Below are positions 62,287 through 64,000 of a stretch of 64,000 nt of DNA, piece after piece. The DNA comes from Candidatus Zymogenus saltonus. Its GTDB lineage: Bacteria > Desulfobacterota > Zymogenia > Zymogenales > Zymogenaceae. The notes under the pieces are model-generated. The model was not told where the DNA came from. It was given only the letters and a program-made list of their open reading frames with translations, and did no database searches. Location of the stretch: assembly GCA_016929395.1 (NCBI GenBank), contig JAFGIX010000046.1, forward strand, positions 62,001-126,000, given 5' to 3'. A program made the translations under genes and the position numbers. Positions within the stretch are counted from its first letter, which is position 1; every line of letters starts with the position of its first letter.

Positions 62287-62388
62287 ATACTATGGAGAGA
62301 GTTGATCTAAATGTTTCACTTCATCTTGGGGTCAAATCGTTTATAGTAGCCCTAATTTCACCCGATTCTCTAAAAGCCGGACGACGGA

Positions 62389-62811
62389 TCAATCTAATAG
62401 CCTCTTTTCACCCTTGATCTCCTTGATCTCCGTGATGTCCTGGGATACCTCGAGGCAGCCTATGTATTTGCCCTCTTCATCCCTGACCGCAAAGTATCGG
62501 ATGAAGATCAATCTCCCGCCGAGGGTGATCCAGAATTCCGCGGTGTCCCTCCTCTTAGATTTAAAGCCTTCTACGATATCGTTGACCGCATCGAGGCTTT
62601 TCTTCGTGTGGCAGTTCCTCACCTCCTTGTCAATGACGCCCCTCGTTCGGGCAAACACCCTTTTGCCTATCCGGTTGAAAAAACGCACCTTGTCATCGCT
62701 GTCCACGAAGGTGATGTCGACGGGAAGGGCGTTTAGGATGTGATTTATCTCTTTGATATTCAGGTCTCCAGTATCGAGGGGCAATCTCCCCCCCTTTTTC
62801 ATATCTTCCAT
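62389..62811 (-). CDS. PAS-domain protein (DUF438 C-terminal type)
   Basis: A 140-aa single-domain protein: NALPVDITFVDSDDKVRFFN, RVFARTRGVIDKEVRNCH, AEFWITLGGRLIFIRYFAVRDEEG, CLEVSQDITEI. It matches the PAS module found at the end of DUF438 proteins, with the conserved NCH histidine/cysteine that may bind a cofactor. It has no output domain, so it is a free-standing sensor or small-molecule binder. It lies just outside the last tRNA-tail copy. Its partner is unknown. Confidence 0.82.
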   Translation of the reverse strand: MEDMKKGGRLPLDTGDLNIKEINHILNALPVDITFVDSDDKVRFFNRIGKRVFARTRGVIDKEVRNCHTKKSLDAVNDIVEGFKSKRRDTAEFWITLGGRLIFIRYFAVRDEEGKYIGCLEVSQDITEIKEIKGEKRLLD

Positions 62812-62955
62812 TTTTTTCTCCCTTAAAAGACGACTAAAGGAAAGGATATTAAAATACCAAAAGTTTTCAATCTAAAGACCGCACTTCAACATTCCCCTCG
62901 GGCGGGGCCTTTGTGCCGCTTCTTCTACGATTCGAGCGGATCTCCCGTCATCGGA

Positions 62956-64000
62956 TTATCCCAGGAATCCCCTTACGTGAGCCGTGACGAGTATTCTTTC
63001 ACCTATCTTGTCGACGCTGTCCTGACCCAGCGAGTTGATAATCGAATCGATCGTCCCCTTGTATTTTTCATCCGGTGTATATGATATGGGGAGGTCGTCT
63101 ATCGCCCTCTTTAAACCCTCCGGTATGAAAGGCGTGTCCTTGTTGAAAAATCTGAGAGAGTCCTTCAGATCGTCATCGAGGAAAAAGTATGCTTTTCTCA
63201 GGAAATCGAAGTCCTCCCTGTTTAACGCATCGAGGCCCAGAAGCTCCGGAGGCAGCCCCACCGAGTACAGGGCCGCCGTGAATTTTATCGCCCTGGGCAA
63301 TTGGATGCCCCCCACTTCCCTGGCATACCCGAAAAGGCCGACGTGGAGCTTCCTCTTTCTCCTCTCCGGAATATACTTCGCCACCTGATTTATCACGCCG
63401 GCCAGCTCGGCGACCTGCTCCTGGTATCTCTTCGTGTATCTCGAGATTATGTCCAGGCACCTCTCTTCGTCCACCTCCACGGGCTTAAGCCTTTCCTTCT
63501 TCCTTAATTCTTCTATCGCACCTCTCACCTTATCGGGGGGGTTGTCGTATTTGAAAGATGACTGAATGGTGAAGGTATGAACGCTCGGGTATTCCCTTAC
63601 GATCCTCTTTACGGTATCCGGTGTGAGGTTCCCCCGAAACGGCGCCGATCCGAGGCCGATAATCGGGTAAATCTCGACGCCGATGTCGTGCGACAGACTG
63701 TAGAGCTTCTTGAGGGCGATCCGGTTCATAAGCATGGCGCTGATCAATCCGTAGTTCATGGCGGGATCCGACCGCGCCAGAAAGACCCTCTGATGTCGGA
63801 TCTCCTTGTTTGACAGGTACTCCCTCGTTATAGTGTCGGCGTCGAGCATGCTTTTCATGTCTTCAAAGAGTGGTATCACATTGATCTCTTTCGGCATGAA
63901 TTCCCCGATCCAGTCCGCGATCGTGATGTCCCCCTCGCAGAAGGGGCTGTCCTGCTTGCCGATGACGAAATCGGTATAGTAGTTGTAGATTCGATTGAGA
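62956..64000 (-). CDS. ppcA: Archaeal-type phosphoenolpyruvate carboxylase, N-terminus outside window
   Basis: The visible 348 C-terminal residues belong to the compact PEP carboxylase family (PpcA, about 500 aa) that carboxylates PEP to oxaloacetate. Characteristic segments are DSPFCEGDITIADWIGEF (63898-63951), HQRVFLARSDPAMNYG, IYPIIGLGSAPFRGN and the C-terminal HVRGFLG. The frame stays open to the right edge, so an internal ATG at 63897 is not the start. It supplies the anaplerotic or reductive branch of the citric acid cycle. This form is common in archaea and occurs sporadically in anaerobic bacteria. Confidence 0.88.
   Translation of the reverse strand, partial: LNRIYNYYTDFVIGKQDSPFCEGDITIADWIGEFMPKEINVIPLFEDMKSMLDADTITREYLSNKEIRHQRVFLARSDPAMNYGLISAMLMNRIALKKLYSLSHDIGVEIYPIIGLGSAPFRGNLTPDTVKRIVREYPSVHTFTIQSSFKYDNPPDKVRGAIEELRKKERLKPVEVDEERCLDIISRYTKRYQEQVAELAGVINQVAKYIPERRKRKLHVGLFGYAREVGGIQLPRAIKFTAALYSVGLPPELLGLDALNREDFDFLRKAYFFLDDDLKDSLRFFNKDTPFIPEGLKRAIDDLPISYTPDEKYKGTIDSIINSLGQDSVDKIGERILVTAHVRGFLG

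Overview
The window is chromosomal DNA of a Gram-negative bacterium, most likely an anaerobe of the Desulfobacterota (former Deltaproteobacteria) type. The hints are lipoprotein and twin-arginine signals, several GH57 enzymes, an archaeal-type PEP carboxylase, a glutaconate-type CoA-transferase and GC-rich codon use. No rRNA is present, so the placement is an inference. Promoters are unusually easy to read: many genes have TTGACA / 16-18 bp / TATAAT-like boxes. TTG and GTG starts are common.

1-9.6 kb (minus): one operon of four consecutive GH57 glycoside hydrolases and galT (partial), for alpha-glucan (glycogen/maltodextrin) metabolism, driven by a perfect-consensus promoter at 9612-9640. 9.8-17.7 kb (plus): two exported WG-repeat proteins separated by palindromic repeats, a penicillin-acylase-type Ntn hydrolase and two membrane-anchored proteins of unknown role. 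17.9-23.8 kb: D-lyxose isomerase (minus), then a MoxR ATPase, a CoxE-type VWA protein, a phytoene-desaturase-like oxidoreductase and an acyltransferase. 23.9-29.8 kb: a GmrSD-like (DUF262/DUF1524) nuclease, an agmatinase-family enzyme, a small exported protein, a zinc-ribbon gene next to a broken zinc-ribbon/PQQ relative, and a dual-specificity phosphatase. 30-37.1 kb (minus): housekeeping genes (leuC-like, aspS, a PHP phosphoesterase, an M48 lipoprotein, an SH3 protein, prmA).

37.2 kb carries tRNA-Phe(GAA) with its own promoter and terminator. Diverged copies of the tRNA 3' end plus its trailing sequence recur at 40.57 kb and 62.20 kb. I read 37.3-62.2 kb as a compound genomic island (or accreted islands) in the tRNA gene. 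It holds only accessory genes, while translation, protein-modification and central-carbon genes lie outside. The first 3.3 kb sub-segment is decayed: a CoA-transferase subunit with an in-frame TGA, a MarR gene with a premature TAA, and an alpha/beta hydrolase with a stop at codon 2 and a frameshift at the nucleophile elbow. The rest holds: a VKOR-DsbA fusion next to an exported peptide with ten cysteines; a TetR gene divergent from an aminotransferase / FGGY kinase / class II aldolase operon; a metallophosphoesterase and an acyltransferase; a transposase remnant; a second TetR gene divergent from an ATC-hydrolase-like / flavoprotein / [2Fe-2S] / aminotransferase operon with repeated CGACGTCG boxes; a MarR / methyltransferase / molybdopterin oxidoreductase / cytochrome b operon; and a formylglycine-type sulfatase.

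62.4-64 kb (minus): a PAS-domain protein and an archaeal-type PEP carboxylase that runs off the window. The best candidates for undescribed biology are the disulfide-forming fusion with its cysteine-rich peptide, the two TetR-controlled catabolic operons, and the molybdoenzyme that has lost most of its iron-sulfur ligands.
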